In this document: piece after piece, positions 29,514 through 38,847 of the stretch
How positions within the stretch are numbered: position 1 is the first letter of the stretch
Layout: each line of letters starts with the position of its first letter
Assembly (NCBI RefSeq): GCF_024449025.1
Contig: NZ_JAHLKM010000004.1
Span: 1-64,000 of the forward strand
DNA length: 64,000 nt
Reading direction: 5' to 3'
From: Natronomonas aquatica
Lineage (GTDB): Archaea; Halobacteriota; Halobacteria; Halobacteriales; Haloarculaceae
Translations under genes and position numbers: made by a program
The notes under the pieces: generated by a model
What the model saw: only the letters and a program-made list of their open reading frames with translations
Told to the model about the DNA's origin: nothing
The model's database searches: none

Positions 29514-29521
29514 ATTATATA
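29514..29521 (+). promoter_or_regulatory. TATA-like box of the RAD55-type ATPase gene
   Basis: ATTATATA about 26 bases before the ATG at 29544, consistent with a leaderless transcript. Confidence 0.55.
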
Positions 29522-29543
29522 CGATATTTACCCTGTACTACGT

Positions 29544-30236
29544 ATGCGAGTTTCAAGCGGCGTCTCCGGTCTGGATCCGCTCGTTGGGGGTGGGTTGCCC
29601 GCGGGCCGTCTCTACGTGCTTTCCGGTCCGCCCGGGAGCGGGAAGACGACGATATCCACGCAGTTTCTGGTCGAGGGGGCCCGACAGGGCGAGAACTGTC
29701 TGTTCGTGAGCATGCACGAATCGCGCGCCGACATCGTCGAGGACATGTCGGGCTACGAGTTCGGGTTCGACCGGGCGATCGAGACCGACCGGCTGACGTT
29801 CGTCGACGTGTTCTCCTCGGAGGGGAAACGGCTCTTTCGGCCCCCCGGGAAACACCGGGACGCCTCGAGTCTCGTCAACCGGCTTACCGGGTTCATCGAT
29901 TCCAACGGGATCGATCGGGTCGTCATCGATTCGACGATGCTTCTGGATCACTTCCTCGCGGACGCCGAGAGCAACACCATACAGTTTCTGACCTCGCTGA
30001 AGCGCACCGACGCGACCGTCGTGTTGATCTCGGAGATGACCGACCCGACCGCCTACGCCGACGAACACTACCTCGCCCACGGGGTCGTCTTCCTGCATAA
30101 CTTCCTCGAGGACGGCGGGATGCAGCGGGGGATCCAGGTGCTGAAGATGCGCGGGACGGCGATCGATACCGACATCCACGACCTCTCGTTCGACGATAGC
30201 GGGGTCTCGGTCGGGACGAAGCGAACCGAGAGATGA
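29544..30236 (+). CDS. RAD55/KaiC-type RecA-superfamily ATPase
   Basis: A 230-residue single-domain ATPase. The Walker A motif GPPGSGKTT starts at residue 28, the Walker B strand is RVVIDSTMLLDHF (about 128), and the fold is that of the KaiC/RadA family. Such archaeal RAD55-like proteins act in signalling or recombination accessory functions. The next gene overlaps by 4 bases (ATGA), so the two proteins are made together and may interact. Confidence 0.88.
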   Translation: MRVSSGVSGLDPLVGGGLPAGRLYVLSGPPGSGKTTISTQFLVEGARQGENCLFVSMHESRADIVEDMSGYEFGFDRAIETDRLTFVDVFSSEGKRLFRPPGKHRDASSLVNRLTGFIDSNGIDRVVIDSTMLLDHFLADAESNTIQFLTSLKRTDATVVLISEMTDPTAYADEHYLAHGVVFLHNFLEDGGMQRGIQVLKMRGTAIDTDIHDLSFDDSGVSVGTKRTER

Positions 30237-30628
30237 CGATGTACGACCGATACTTCGACGAACGGGAAGAGTACACCACAGAGGAGGTACTCAGGCGGGC
30301 CTACGCGCTCGGCGTCGCGTCGGTCTGTGGCGACCCCGACGACGGGGCCTACGAGCGACTCAAAGAGCGCTCGCCGGACACCTACGACCGGAGCATCGTC
30401 GAACTCGCCTACGAGGAGGGGCGGGCGGAGGCGCTCGAACTCGAGGCGACCGTCGGGGACGACGAGGAGATCTGGGACCGGCTCGTCGAGACGACGCTGG
30501 ATCCCGGGACGACCGACGGGGCGGACCTCCCGGCGGGGCTCCCCGATCTGCTCTCGAGGGAGGGGACGTCCGGCCCGGCGGCGGACCTCCCCGAGCATCT
30601 CGATCTCCCGTCGTTTCTGCGCCGGTAA
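30233..30628 (+). CDS. Small acidic protein coupled to the RAD55-type ATPase
   Basis: A 131-residue, very acidic protein (YFDEREEYTTEEVLRRAYALGVAS and repeated Glu-rich helices) without known motifs. I do not recognise a family. The start ATG lies within the stop of the ATPase gene (ATGA); a second ATG 6 bases later is also possible. The coupling suggests a partner or regulator of the ATPase. Confidence 0.7.
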   Translation: MTMYDRYFDEREEYTTEEVLRRAYALGVASVCGDPDDGAYERLKERSPDTYDRSIVELAYEEGRAEALELEATVGDDEEIWDRLVETTLDPGTTDGADLPAGLPDLLSREGTSGPAADLPEHLDLPSFLRR

Positions 30629-30669
30629 GATCGGTGTCCCGACCGTCCCAGCACCACCCTGCGTCGTGA

Positions 30670-31434
30670 CTATTCACTGTCGATCTCGTCGTCGACACGG
30701 AGCGTTTCACCGCGATCTGGCTCGGGGATCGACGTGATAACCATCACGGTATAGAGATGTTCGAACGCGTCCTCGTCGATCCACTCCGGGAGGGTTTCTC
30801 TGCGTCGTTCGATGAATCGCTGTCGGAACTCCTCGATCGGTTCGCCGGTATCCGGATCGCGTGTGGGAACGACACAGCGCCCGCAGGCTTCGGCTCCCTC
30901 GAGGCGGATCCCGTCGATCTCGAACCCGGACGGATCGTCGCCGAGGAACCGGTCCTCCCAGAAGGCGGGGACGCCGCCGACCTCGACGTTGGGGCGGAGC
31001 CGCCGGCGCGCGCCGTCGGCCGTCATCCCCTCGAACCACGAGGCGATCTCCTCGAGGGTTCCGGTGCTGATGACCGAGGGACCGAGCGCCGGGCGGTCGA
31101 CGAAGGCGGGCGGCTCGCGGCGGCGCAACTCGATCGGTTCGCCGGCGAAATCGCTGAACCACTCGCTGGCCTCGTCCCGCTCCGTGGTGAGATCGAACCG
31201 GCGCGTCGTATCGGCCTCGCGTACGGTGAGAACGTCCGTCTCCGGGTCGAACCGCGAGGTAATCTCGTTGATGTCGTCGATCTGTTTCCCGTTGAGCGTC
31301 TCCCCGTCCGAACCGACCATCGCGTATTTCCGATCGCCCTTCAGCGTCCCGGCGCCGGAGACAGTAACCGACTCGATTGCCGTCGGATCCAGTCCTTTGA
31401 CCGGGTAGATACGGATGTTCTCGACGTGTGCCAT
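30670..31434 (-). CDS. MOSC domain-containing protein
   Basis: A 254-residue protein with an N-terminal beta-barrel domain (ENIRIYPVKGLDP, typical MOSC N-terminus) and a C-terminal MOSC domain with the conserved cysteine in EACGRCVVPTRDPDTGEP. MOSC proteins include mitochondrial amidoxime-reducing-like molybdenum enzymes that bind the sulfurated molybdenum cofactor. Together with moaE and the tungstate transporter it is one of several Mo/W-linked genes of the window, though they are not in one operon. Confidence 0.9.
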   Translation of the reverse strand: MAHVENIRIYPVKGLDPTAIESVTVSGAGTLKGDRKYAMVGSDGETLNGKQIDDINEITSRFDPETDVLTVREADTTRRFDLTTERDEASEWFSDFAGEPIELRRREPPAFVDRPALGPSVISTGTLEEIASWFEGMTADGARRRLRPNVEVGGVPAFWEDRFLGDDPSGFEIDGIRLEGAEACGRCVVPTRDPDTGEPIEEFRQRFIERRRETLPEWIDEDAFEHLYTVMVITSIPEPDRGETLRVDDEIDSE

Positions 31435-31572
31435 TAGAGGGGTCTCGGGGATCGTCCCCTAAAAGATGGTACCTCCGGGGGCAGACCTGATTTGATATCG
31501 CGCTATACGGTTTATTTTATTTCCGGCCGTACACGGGGCGTTTTTGCCTGTGGGGCCACTAGAACCGCCGAG

Positions 31573-32484
31573 ATGGTACAGAACGTCGCCACGCGGATGG
31601 CCGAGTTGGAGGAGGGGGACTTCCATCTACTCTCGGGGATCGAACACGGGATGCGCTTTTCGGATTGGGTGGCCGAGGGGAAGCTCCCGGAGTTCTCCCG
31701 GCTCGATCCGGGAGAGATCGACTACCGGATCGACCGCTGTATGGACCGCGAACTCCTCGAGCGGAAGACGATCCAGTACACCGGCTACCGGCTCACCTTC
31801 GAGGGGTACGACGCGCTCGCGTTGCGGACCTTCGCCGAGCGGGAGACGATCGACGGCGTCGGCGCACCGCTCGGCGTCGGCAAGGAAAGCGACGTCTACG
31901 AGGCCCGCTCGTTTCAGCCGCTCGCGCTCAAATACCACCGCGAGGGGTATACGAACTTCCGGGCGGTCCAGAAGGAACGGGAGTACACCGCCGACAAGGA
32001 ACACCGGTCGTGGCTCTACACCGCTCGAAAGGCCGCCGAACGCGAGTACGACGCACTCGAGGCGCTGTATCCCGACGTCTCGGTCCCCCGTCCGGTCGAC
32101 CAGAACCGCCACGCGGTCGTCATGGAGCGGATCGATGGGGTCGAACTCTCCCGGGCGAAACTCGATCCCGAGCAGGTCGTCGGCGCCCTCGATCTCGTCT
32201 TAGAGGAGATGGCGGCGGCCTACCGGGCTGGCTACGTGCACGCCGATATGAGCGAGTACAACGTCTTCGTCGCCAGCGACGGGGTGACCGTTTTCGATTG
32301 GCCGCAGGCCGTCCCGACCGACCACGAGAACAGCCGCGAGTTGCTGGCCAGGGACGTCGAGAACCTGCTCGGACACTTCAGCCAGAAATATCCGCAGGAA
32401 ACCCCGGATGTCGGCGAAGAGACGCTCACAACGGAGCTGGCGGAGGGGACGTTCGAAACCGTCAGAACGACCGTAAACCAGTAA
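31573..32484 (+). CDS. rio2: RIO2-type serine/threonine protein kinase
   Basis: Atypical kinase needed for small-subunit ribosome maturation. The 303 residues have the N-terminal winged helix (MAELEEGDFHLLSGIEHGMR, then DRCMDRELLERKTIQYTGYRLTFEGYDAL) and the RIO kinase core: GVGKESDVYEA, ALKYHREG, HADMSEYNVFV (catalytic loop) and VFDWPQA (metal loop). The ATG at 31573 is chosen; the upstream extension of the frame is not family-like. Divergent from the MOSC gene. Confidence 0.95.
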   Translation: MVQNVATRMAELEEGDFHLLSGIEHGMRFSDWVAEGKLPEFSRLDPGEIDYRIDRCMDRELLERKTIQYTGYRLTFEGYDALALRTFAERETIDGVGAPLGVGKESDVYEARSFQPLALKYHREGYTNFRAVQKEREYTADKEHRSWLYTARKAAEREYDALEALYPDVSVPRPVDQNRHAVVMERIDGVELSRAKLDPEQVVGALDLVLEEMAAAYRAGYVHADMSEYNVFVASDGVTVFDWPQAVPTDHENSRELLARDVENLLGHFSQKYPQETPDVGEETLTTELAEGTFETVRTTVNQ

Positions 32485-32681
32485 CGACGATACAAAACCG
32501 ACTCCGAACCGCCCGAAGCGAGCGCGGCGGCTCCCGGAGCAAGCCGGTATCCAGAGGGCGGTCCCGTTCTTCGTCCGCGACGACCGCCGGCGGGCGTCGG
32601 GCCCGGATCGTGCGACCGCCGATCCGGCGTTCGTGATGATACCGTCGGATCCCGACCGGTCGAACCGGCGAACGGAGGCTG

Positions 32682-33371
32682 CTACGGGTCGGCCGTGATC
32701 GCCCTCGCGGCCGTCGTTTTGAACGCGGCGACCACGTCCGTCCCTTCCGTGATACCGAGTCGGTCCACGCTCTCTTCGGTTACAACCGACTCGATCATTA
32801 CGCCGTCGTCGATCTCGACGGTCACGGTGGCGATCGCGTCGTCGATCGCGACCCCGGTGACGACCCCCGGGATCTGATTGCGGATGCTCGTCCGGTCGTG
32901 TGCCGGCGATCGGGGTTCGATAAGGACAACGGCGTCGGCTCGCACGGCGATCTCTACGTCCTCCGCCCGCGTCGGGACGCGGGCCGTCATCTCTCCGGCG
33001 GCCGTACGAACGGTCGCCAGTTCCCCCGACCGCTCCGTGACTGTTCCGGAGATGACCGATTCGGGAACCGTCGTCACGCCCGAGAGTTCGACCCGCAACC
33101 GTTCGAACTGCCGGATGAGACCGAGCGCGTCGGGCGTCAGTTGCGTGCCGCCCCCGCCTTCGCCCCCCCGAACCCGCTCCGTTAGCTGACCGATCGCCTC
33201 CTCGAGTTCGACCACGCGCCGCTGGAGGTGCGGATACGATCGCCCCAGTTCGTTCGCCGCCTCGTGCATCGACCCGAACCGGTCGATCGCACGGAGCATC
33301 TCGATATCCCGGCCGGTGACGGTCGTCTCGCCGATCGCGAGATGGGGTTCGAAGCCTTTTTCGAGCGTCAT
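32682..33371 (-). CDS. ModE-like molybdate/tungstate-responsive regulator
   Basis: A 229-residue regulator. An N-terminal winged helix of the ModE/LysR type (GRDIEMLRAIDRFGSMHEAANELGRSYPHLQRRVVELE, with LTERVRGGEGGGGTQLTPDA) binds DNA. Two TOBE-like segments follow: one around 105-150 (ISGTVTERSGELATVRT) and one around 160-225 (SIRNQIPGVVTGV). TOBE domains bind molybdate or tungstate. It is the last gene of the tup cluster and likely controls it. Confidence 0.9.
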   Translation of the reverse strand: MTLEKGFEPHLAIGETTVTGRDIEMLRAIDRFGSMHEAANELGRSYPHLQRRVVELEEAIGQLTERVRGGEGGGGTQLTPDALGLIRQFERLRVELSGVTTVPESVISGTVTERSGELATVRTAAGEMTARVPTRAEDVEIAVRADAVVLIEPRSPAHDRTSIRNQIPGVVTGVAIDDAIATVTVEIDDGVMIESVVTEESVDRLGITEGTDVVAAFKTTAARAITADP

Positions 33372-33414
33372 CGGTGGGAACGGTCGCGTGGATGGTTCGC
33401 GGGCACGTGTCCGG

Positions 33415-34179
33415 TCAGTATACCAACTCGCCCGAAATAAATTTCCGGGTGCGCTCGTTCGAGGGGTGCTCGAAGATCTCCTCGGTCGGACCGATCTCCG
33501 TGATGCTGTCCCCGAGCAACACTGCGGCCCGATCCGCGACGCGCTCCGCCTGGTGCATATCGTGTGTGGCCACGACGACCCCGATCCCCCGATCCCGGGC
33601 CTCGGCGATCGCCTCCTCGATCACGGCGGTGTTTCGCGGGTCCAGATCGGACGTCGGCTCGTCGAGCAGCAGGACGTCCGGATCGTACGCCAACGCCCGG
33701 GCGAAGGAGACCCGCTGGGCTTCACCACCGGACAGCGACGCTACATGCTGGTTCGTTTTGTCGGTCAGCCCGACGACATCGAGGGATTCGCGGACGGCCT
33801 CGTTGGTCCCGTCCGGGCGCACGGTCGAGCGGAGTCCCTCACGGAGCCGCTCGGACCACGACCGGCGAATACGGAGCCCGTATTCGACGTTCCGGGCGAC
33901 CGAGGCGTCGAAGAGGCTCGCCTCCTGAAACACCATCCCGACCCGTCGCCGCAGCGAGAGCCGTTCGGCTTCCTCGAGGGTCCATGCGTCCGCGCCGTCG
34001 AAGGTGACGGCCCCGCCGTCCGGCTCGAGAGACAGGGCGAGCGTTCGCAGCAGCGTCGTCTTCCCGACCCCCGACGGTCCGATGACGGCGACGACCTCAC
34101 CCGCGTCGATCCCGATGGAAAGCTCCCGGAACACCGATTCGTCCCTGTAGGACTGTGAGACGTCGGTCGCTCGAAGCAT
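33415..34179 (-). CDS. tupC: Tungstate ABC transporter, ATP-binding protein
   Basis: ATPase of the uptake system, 254 residues. Walker A GPSGVGKTT (about 34-42), signature LSGGEAQRVSFARAL (about 148), Walker B VLLLDEPTSDLD and the ATHDM switch are intact. The ATG overlaps the stop of tupB (ATGA). Which oxyanion is bound depends on TupA. Confidence 0.93.
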   Translation of the reverse strand: MLRATDVSQSYRDESVFRELSIGIDAGEVVAVIGPSGVGKTTLLRTLALSLEPDGGAVTFDGADAWTLEEAERLSLRRRVGMVFQEASLFDASVARNVEYGLRIRRSWSERLREGLRSTVRPDGTNEAVRESLDVVGLTDKTNQHVASLSGGEAQRVSFARALAYDPDVLLLDEPTSDLDPRNTAVIEEAIAEARDRGIGVVVATHDMHQAERVADRAAVLLGDSITEIGPTEEIFEHPSNERTRKFISGELVY

Positions 34180-34895
34180 CAGCGTTGCACCCCCCGATCG
34201 CCGAAGCGAACGACGACGGCGTTGACTGCCAACACGAGCACGACCAGGATCGCCCCCAGTACCATCGCCGTCTCGTATCGCCCCTGGCGGGCTTCGAGCT
34301 GGATGGCGGTCGTCAGCGTCCGGGTCTTCGAGATCCCGTCCGAGCCGGTGATGTTGCCGCCGACGATCAGGACCGACCCCACCTCGCTGATGGCGCGGCC
34401 GAACCCGGCCAGGATCGCCGTCGCGATCCCGTATCGCGCTTCCTTGAGGACGACCAGCGCCACGTCGAGCCGCGTCCCGCCGAGAACGTGGGCCGCACCG
34501 CGGACGTTCTCGTCGACGCCGGTGATCGCCGCGAGGCTGATCGCCGTGATCGGCGGCGTCGCTAGCACGAACTGCGAGATGATCATCGCCTCCCTGGTGA
34601 AGACGAGCTCCAGGGACCCGAGCGGCCCCTGGTTCGAAACGGCGAAAAGGACCACGAGCCCGACGACCACGCTGGGAAATCCCATCCCCGTGTTGATAAC
34701 CGACTTCACGAACCGCTTGCCGAAGAAGTCGTTAAAGCCCAACACGACGGCGACCGGGACGCTGAACAGCGTACTCAGCGTCACGGCGGTGAGACTCACG
34801 TACAGCGAGACGTAGATGATACTCGGAACGTAGCCCTCCCTGAACGGGGAGTCGAAGACGGCCAACAGCAGCTCTGTGAGTGGTTCCAGTGGCAC
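34179..34895 (-). CDS. tupB: Tungstate ABC transporter, permease
   Basis: A 238-residue membrane protein with about six hydrophobic segments and the permease loop [30 protein letters not shown] that contacts the ATPase. The start is a GTG at 34895, 3 bases after the stop of tupA; the 3' end overlaps tupC. The order tupA-tupB-tupC-modE-like is that of a tungstate-uptake operon. Confidence 0.93.
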   Translation of the reverse strand: MPLEPLTELLLAVFDSPFREGYVPSIIYVSLYVSLTAVTLSTLFSVPVAVVLGFNDFFGKRFVKSVINTGMGFPSVVVGLVVLFAVSNQGPLGSLELVFTREAMIISQFVLATPPITAISLAAITGVDENVRGAAHVLGGTRLDVALVVLKEARYGIATAILAGFGRAISEVGSVLIVGGNITGSDGISKTRTLTTAIQLEARQGRYETAMVLGAILVVLVLAVNAVVVRFGDRGVQR

Positions 34896-34897
34896 GC

Positions 34898-35881
34898 TTA
34901 CTCGTCGGTGGAGCCGCTACTCCACCCCTCGGGGACGTACTGCTGGAAGTTCGGATCCTCCGAGACGGCCTCGGGGAAGAACAGCTGTTCGCCGTTCGCC
35001 CGGTACTCCGCGATGGCTTCCTGGGCTCCGGGGCTGGTGATCCACCCGATGTAGGCCATCGCCAGATCGTAGTTGGCGTTCTCGTGGACGCCGGGGTTGA
35101 CCGCCATGACTCCGTAGGGGTTCGAGAGGATCTCCGGGCCGCCCTCGATGGGGCCTTCCACGAGGACGGTGAGGTCGATCTCCGAGCGCTGTGAAATGAA
35201 GGTCCCCCGGTCCGAGAGCGTGTAGGCGCCCTGCTGGTTGGCGTTGTTCAGCGCCTCGCCCATCCCGCCGCCGATCTCCTGATACCACTCGCCGCCCGGT
35301 TCGGTTCCGGCGGCCTCCCACAGGTTCAGCTCCTTGGTGTGGGTTCCGGAGTTGTCCCCCCGCGAGACGAACGGCGCCCCCGCCTCGGCTATGGTGCCGA
35401 GCGCCTCGGTCGCGGACTCCGTCCCCTCGATCCCAGCCGGATCGTCCGTCGGCCCGACGATGACGAAGTCGTTGAACATGAGATCGCGGCGGTTGATCCC
35501 GTAGCCGTTGTGCATGAACTCGTCTTCGAGGCCGCGGGCGTGGACCATCACGATGTCCGAGTCCCCGTTGCGGGCGGTCTCCAGGGCCGCCCCGGTCCCC
35601 TGGGCGACCGCGTCGACGGTCACGCCGTACATCTCCTCGAAGTCGGGGTGAATCGCATCGAGCAACCCGGTGTCGTAGGTACTCGTCGTCGTCGTGAGCG
35701 TCAGCCTTTCGCCGGCCACGTCCGGCTGGTTGGCACTCCCGCTGTCCGCCCCGCCGCCGTCTTCGCCGTCGGATCCGCCGTCGGTTCCGTCGCCGTTCCC
35801 TCCGGCCTGTGCACATCCGGCAGCGCTCGCCAGTGTCCCTGCACCTATCGCCGCGATGAACCGTCGGCGTTGTATCGACAT
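34898..35881 (-). CDS. tupA: Tungstate ABC transporter, substrate-binding lipoprotein
   Basis: A 327-residue extracellular binding protein. The signal peptide has a Tat twin arginine (RRR at residues 5-7) and a lipobox ending in Cys23 (SAAGC), then an acidic Gly-rich tether. The TupA pattern [53 protein letters not shown] and [13 protein letters not shown] is clear and points to tungstate rather than to phosphate or molybdate. The ATG at 35881 is supported by a TATA-like box 23-32 bases upstream. Confidence 0.93.
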   Translation of the reverse strand: MSIQRRRFIAAIGAGTLASAAGCAQAGGNGDGTDGGSDGEDGGGADSGSANQPDVAGERLTLTTTTSTYDTGLLDAIHPDFEEMYGVTVDAVAQGTGAALETARNGDSDIVMVHARGLEDEFMHNGYGINRRDLMFNDFVIVGPTDDPAGIEGTESATEALGTIAEAGAPFVSRGDNSGTHTKELNLWEAAGTEPGGEWYQEIGGGMGEALNNANQQGAYTLSDRGTFISQRSEIDLTVLVEGPIEGGPEILSNPYGVMAVNPGVHENANYDLAMAYIGWITSPGAQEAIAEYRANGEQLFFPEAVSEDPNFQQYVPEGWSSGSTDE

Positions 35882-35903
35882 AGATACACCGTCGAACTGA
35901 TAA

Positions 35904-35913
35904 CAAATATACC
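35904..35913 (-). promoter_or_regulatory. TATA-like box of the tup operon
   Basis: GGTATATTTG on the minus strand, about 27 bases before the tupA ATG, giving a leaderless tup mRNA. A palindrome lies directly upstream. Confidence 0.6.
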
Positions 35914-35927
35914 TTCCGCAATCCATG

Positions 35928-35943
35928 TAACCAATAGTGGTTA
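35928..35943 (-). promoter_or_regulatory. Palindromic candidate operator of the tup operon
   Basis: TAACCA-ATAG-TGGTTA is a perfect 6-bp inverted repeat with a 4-base centre, ending about 15 bases before the TATA-like box of tupA. The dyad symmetry and place suit a dimeric repressor or activator; the ModE-like protein encoded at the end of the same cluster is the obvious candidate. That link is inference. Confidence 0.55.
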
Positions 35944-36060
35944 TCGACGACCGGAGCAAAAACCGACACTTCGATACAAGCGGTGCAAGCTACCGCATTC
36001 GAACCGCTCGGCCGTTTTCCGGAGAAAGGGTGTATCCACAAACGGTTACGTCAGCCCGCT

Positions 36061-36621
36061 TCAGAACACGACGAACAGCCCACCCACGAGGCCGATCGTG
36101 ACGACGAGCCGGCCGAGGCTCCCGAGGAACGTCGCCGCGGCGAACCGGACGTAGTCACGTTCGAGCACGGCGAAGGCGTAAATCGAGATCGTATCGGGGA
36201 AGAACGGAACCGACAGCGCGATCGCGAGGCCGCCGTACCCGTACCGCTGTGCGAGCTGGACCGACCGCTTTTCGGACCACTGCATGACGTCCCACCGGGA
36301 GCGGCGCAACCACCGGACGATCGGCCCGGCCCGTTTGACCTCCTGGCCGATGTGGAACGCGAACACGCTGCCGATGGCCTTCCCGGTCGCGCTGACGAGC
36401 ATGATGCTCCCGAGGCGGGCCCACCGCGACAGGCCGAGATCGATCGGCGCCGCGAGGACGACCTCGCTTGGCCCCGGCAGTATGAACGCGATCAGAAACG
36501 AGTACACGAAGATGATACCCATCCCGGGCCATCCGGTCGCCGATTCGACGACCGCTTCCATCGTCCCGGCCAGCGGGATCCCCGAGAGACCGATCGCGAA
36601 CGACGGGACGGTCACGACCAT
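36061..36621 (-). CDS. VTT-domain (DedA/YqaA-like) membrane protein
   Basis: A 186-residue membrane protein with about four to five hydrophobic segments. The part FVYSFLIAFILPGPSEVVLAAP followed by GSIMLVSATGKAIGSVFAFHIGQ matches the VTT (VMP1/TMEM41/TVP38) fold seen in YqaA and DedA proteins, which have been linked to lipid scrambling. Function here is unknown. Its upstream neighbour is the GtrA gene on the same strand, about 100 bases away. Confidence 0.8.
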   Translation of the reverse strand: MVVTVPSFAIGLSGIPLAGTMEAVVESATGWPGMGIIFVYSFLIAFILPGPSEVVLAAPIDLGLSRWARLGSIMLVSATGKAIGSVFAFHIGQEVKRAGPIVRWLRRSRWDVMQWSEKRSVQLAQRYGYGGLAIALSVPFFPDTISIYAFAVLERDYVRFAAATFLGSLGRLVVTIGLVGGLFVVF

Positions 36622-36727
36622 GGTGTTCGAACCTTCCCGGAGTCGGGTGTGTTTTTCGTTTCCCCGGCGGGTCGGCCGGGGACCGGCGGTTCGACGCTGT
36701 GACGGGACGGAACCGGCATCGCTACTT

Positions 36728-37150
36728 TTATCCCCACGTCCACCGGGCGTCCAGGACGTACCGGTACACGCCGCTGATCACGATCGCGATGCCGTTCGCC
36801 GGCAGATACGGGACGAGCAACCACTCTACGAACACGAAAAGGACCGAGAGCTGGATCGGGATCGCGGTCCCGCGGACGAGGTTGGTCTTGACTAGCCCGA
36901 CGAGATAGCCGACGGTTCCGGTGTTCTGTATCTGTTGAAACGTCCAGGCGTTGTTGAGCACGTACGAGAGGGCGATCGTGATTTCGATGGCGATCAGGGC
37001 GCCGAGGATGTAGTTCACGCCAGCGAGTTCGACGAAAATCCAAAGCAGCAGCATCTGTGTGCCGGCAGCGACGGCGCCGACGAGGACGAACCGCCGCAGC
37101 CGCAGCGCGAGCGCGCCGCTCAGGAGGTTGCGGAGGAACGCCCGGAGCAT
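36728..37150 (-). CDS. GtrA family membrane protein
   Basis: A 140-residue protein with four hydrophobic segments and the GtrA pattern (RFVLVGAVAAGTQMLLLWIF, then ALSYVLNNAWTFQ). GtrA proteins help lipid-linked sugars cross membranes. Its ATG directly follows the stop of the sulfatase-fold gene with no space, so the two are co-translated; together they suggest modification of a surface glycan or lipid. Confidence 0.9.
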   Translation of the reverse strand: MLRAFLRNLLSGALALRLRRFVLVGAVAAGTQMLLLWIFVELAGVNYILGALIAIEITIALSYVLNNAWTFQQIQNTGTVGYLVGLVKTNLVRGTAIPIQLSVLFVFVEWLLVPYLPANGIAIVISGVYRYVLDARWTWG

Positions 37151-38590
37151 CTATCGGTAGCCCAGTGCCTCCAGCCGGTGTCCGAGGTCCTCGTCGACGT
37201 CCTGGCTCCGGTCCCGAACTGACTCCCCGTCGGGTCCCGCCCGGAGCAGCCGCGCGTGACCGTCGGCGATCGAGCCGAACCGATCGAGCACGCGTCGCCG
37301 TTCGGCGTCCCCACCGTCCGATAGATCCCGCTGTTCGTCCGAATCGCCGGGGCGGTAGTACAGCTCTTCGGTCCCCTGATCGATGTTCTCGATGTAGGTC
37401 CACTCCCGATCGCGGACGCTCACCACCAGATCGCCGTCCTCCAGCGATCGGGGGATCGGCTGTGTCGTCACTTCTTCGCCGCGAACCGTCACCGAGACCA
37501 CCGGCTCGTCGGCCGGGGGTTCCCCTTCGCGGACGGTCGGCGCGAGTGTCGATCCGGTCCACTCCGCCGGCGCCTCGACGCCCAGCAGGTCGGTCACCGT
37601 CGGCGGGATCGAATCGAGCCCCACCTGCCCGTCGATCCGGCGGCTGTCGGCGCCGGGGACGTCGACGACGAACGGCACCCGGATCAGTTCGCCGTACAGC
37701 TTCGGGTAGTGAGCGAGGTGGCCGTGTTCCTGAAACTCCTCGCCGTGATCGCCCGCGAGAACGACCGCGGTTTCGTCCCTGACGCCGCTCGCGGAAAGCG
37801 ACGCCAGAAGGCGACCGATGCTCGCGTCGACCTGCCGTACCGCCGCCTGATAGAGCGTCCGGAGGTCCGAAAGCGTCCGATCGCCGACCTCCCATCCGAG
37901 TCCGGTTCGCGTGTGGGCGTGGATCATCCGGTGGGTGCCGAGCAGGTTCGATGACACCTCCCGGATGTACCGTGGCGCCGGCACGTACGGCGTGTGGGCG
38001 TCCATGTAGTGGATCCAGAGGAAAAACGGTTCGTCGGTTTCCTCGATGAACGAGTTCGCGGCGTGTTCGACGTCGAACATCCGGGAGGTATCGAGGAACG
38101 GTCGGTCGTCGCTCTCCCCGCGGAGCCACGAACTCAGACGCCGGACGGGCGAGGTCGCGAACTGGAGCCACGCCTCGACCGTCGGGTGAGTGGCGAGATA
38201 CCGGCTGTAGATGCTGGACCCGACGCTGGCGACGAACGGTTCGAACTCGTCGAAGCCCTCGTCGTACCCCCAGTGTGAGGTGAGAAACCCGTTTGCGGCG
38301 TTGAACCCGCCCGTCGAGACGTCGGCTTCAGAAAGCGTCTCGGCGAGCGTCGGGGTTCCGTCGACGCCGATCCGGCCCGTATCCGCAAACACCGGCCGCG
38401 AGGCCAGCATCGACGGGAAGGAAAACGGCGTCCAGTTGCCGGTCGCGAAGGCCCGATCGAACACGGCGCCGCGATCGGCGAGCGAGTCCATGACCGGCGT
38501 GTGACGTTTCTCGTCGTAGGCGCCGATCGCATCTGCCCGGAGCGAATCGACCGTGACGAGTACGACGTTCGATATTTCGGTGTGGTCCAT
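37151..38590 (-). CDS. Sulfatase-fold (alkaline phosphatase superfamily) hydrolase
   Basis: A 479-residue enzyme with metal-site motifs VTVDSLRADAIGAY near the start and LAGDHGEEFQEHGHL (about 300). In true sulfatases a C/S-x-P-x-R motif is turned into formylglycine; here the region reads NWTPFSFPSMLASR, without that motif. So the nucleophile may be the Thr or Ser there, and the enzyme may be a phosphodiesterase or phosphotransferase rather than a sulfatase. No signal peptide; the ATG at 38590 starts the conserved part. Confidence 0.88.
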   Translation of the reverse strand: MDHTEISNVVLVTVDSLRADAIGAYDEKRHTPVMDSLADRGAVFDRAFATGNWTPFSFPSMLASRPVFADTGRIGVDGTPTLAETLSEADVSTGGFNAANGFLTSHWGYDEGFDEFEPFVASVGSSIYSRYLATHPTVEAWLQFATSPVRRLSSWLRGESDDRPFLDTSRMFDVEHAANSFIEETDEPFFLWIHYMDAHTPYVPAPRYIREVSSNLLGTHRMIHAHTRTGLGWEVGDRTLSDLRTLYQAAVRQVDASIGRLLASLSASGVRDETAVVLAGDHGEEFQEHGHLAHYPKLYGELIRVPFVVDVPGADSRRIDGQVGLDSIPPTVTDLLGVEAPAEWTGSTLAPTVREGEPPADEPVVSVTVRGEEVTTQPIPRSLEDGDLVVSVRDREWTYIENIDQGTEELYYRPGDSDEQRDLSDGGDAERRRVLDRFGSIADGHARLLRAGPDGESVRDRSQDVDEDLGHRLEALGYR

Positions 38591-38799
38591 GTGTGTCGTG
38601 TGTGCTCCCGTCCGGTTGTCTCGGGCGATCGTCCGCGCGTTCGGCGGCAATCCCCGGGCCACCTACGCTGGTGGGAAGTGCCTCTAGCCCCGACGGCACC
38701 GGCTGACGGAGCGCTCACGTTGGCTATCGAACGGTCAGTTCGGGCTTTACTGTTTCGGTTCCACCGACGGCCCGACGACTCCTGGAACTCGCCAGACCC

Positions 38800-38818
38800 C
38801 CCGGTTCAGCCAACCGGG
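38800..38818 (-). terminator. Hairpin behind the TetR gene
   Basis: CCCGGTT-CAGCC-AACCGGG, a perfect 7-bp stem with 5-base loop, 30 bases after the TetR stop on the minus strand. No T-run follows, so a terminator role is uncertain. The remainder of 38591-38847 holds no convincing gene. Confidence 0.35.
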
Positions 38819-38847
38819 TTGGGTACAACAGCCCGTTCGATCTCCGA

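Noticed and set aside
32485-32681. Possible small gene between rio2 and the ModE-like gene
   Set aside because: Frames there are GC-rich without start context or family resemblance; treated as intergenic.
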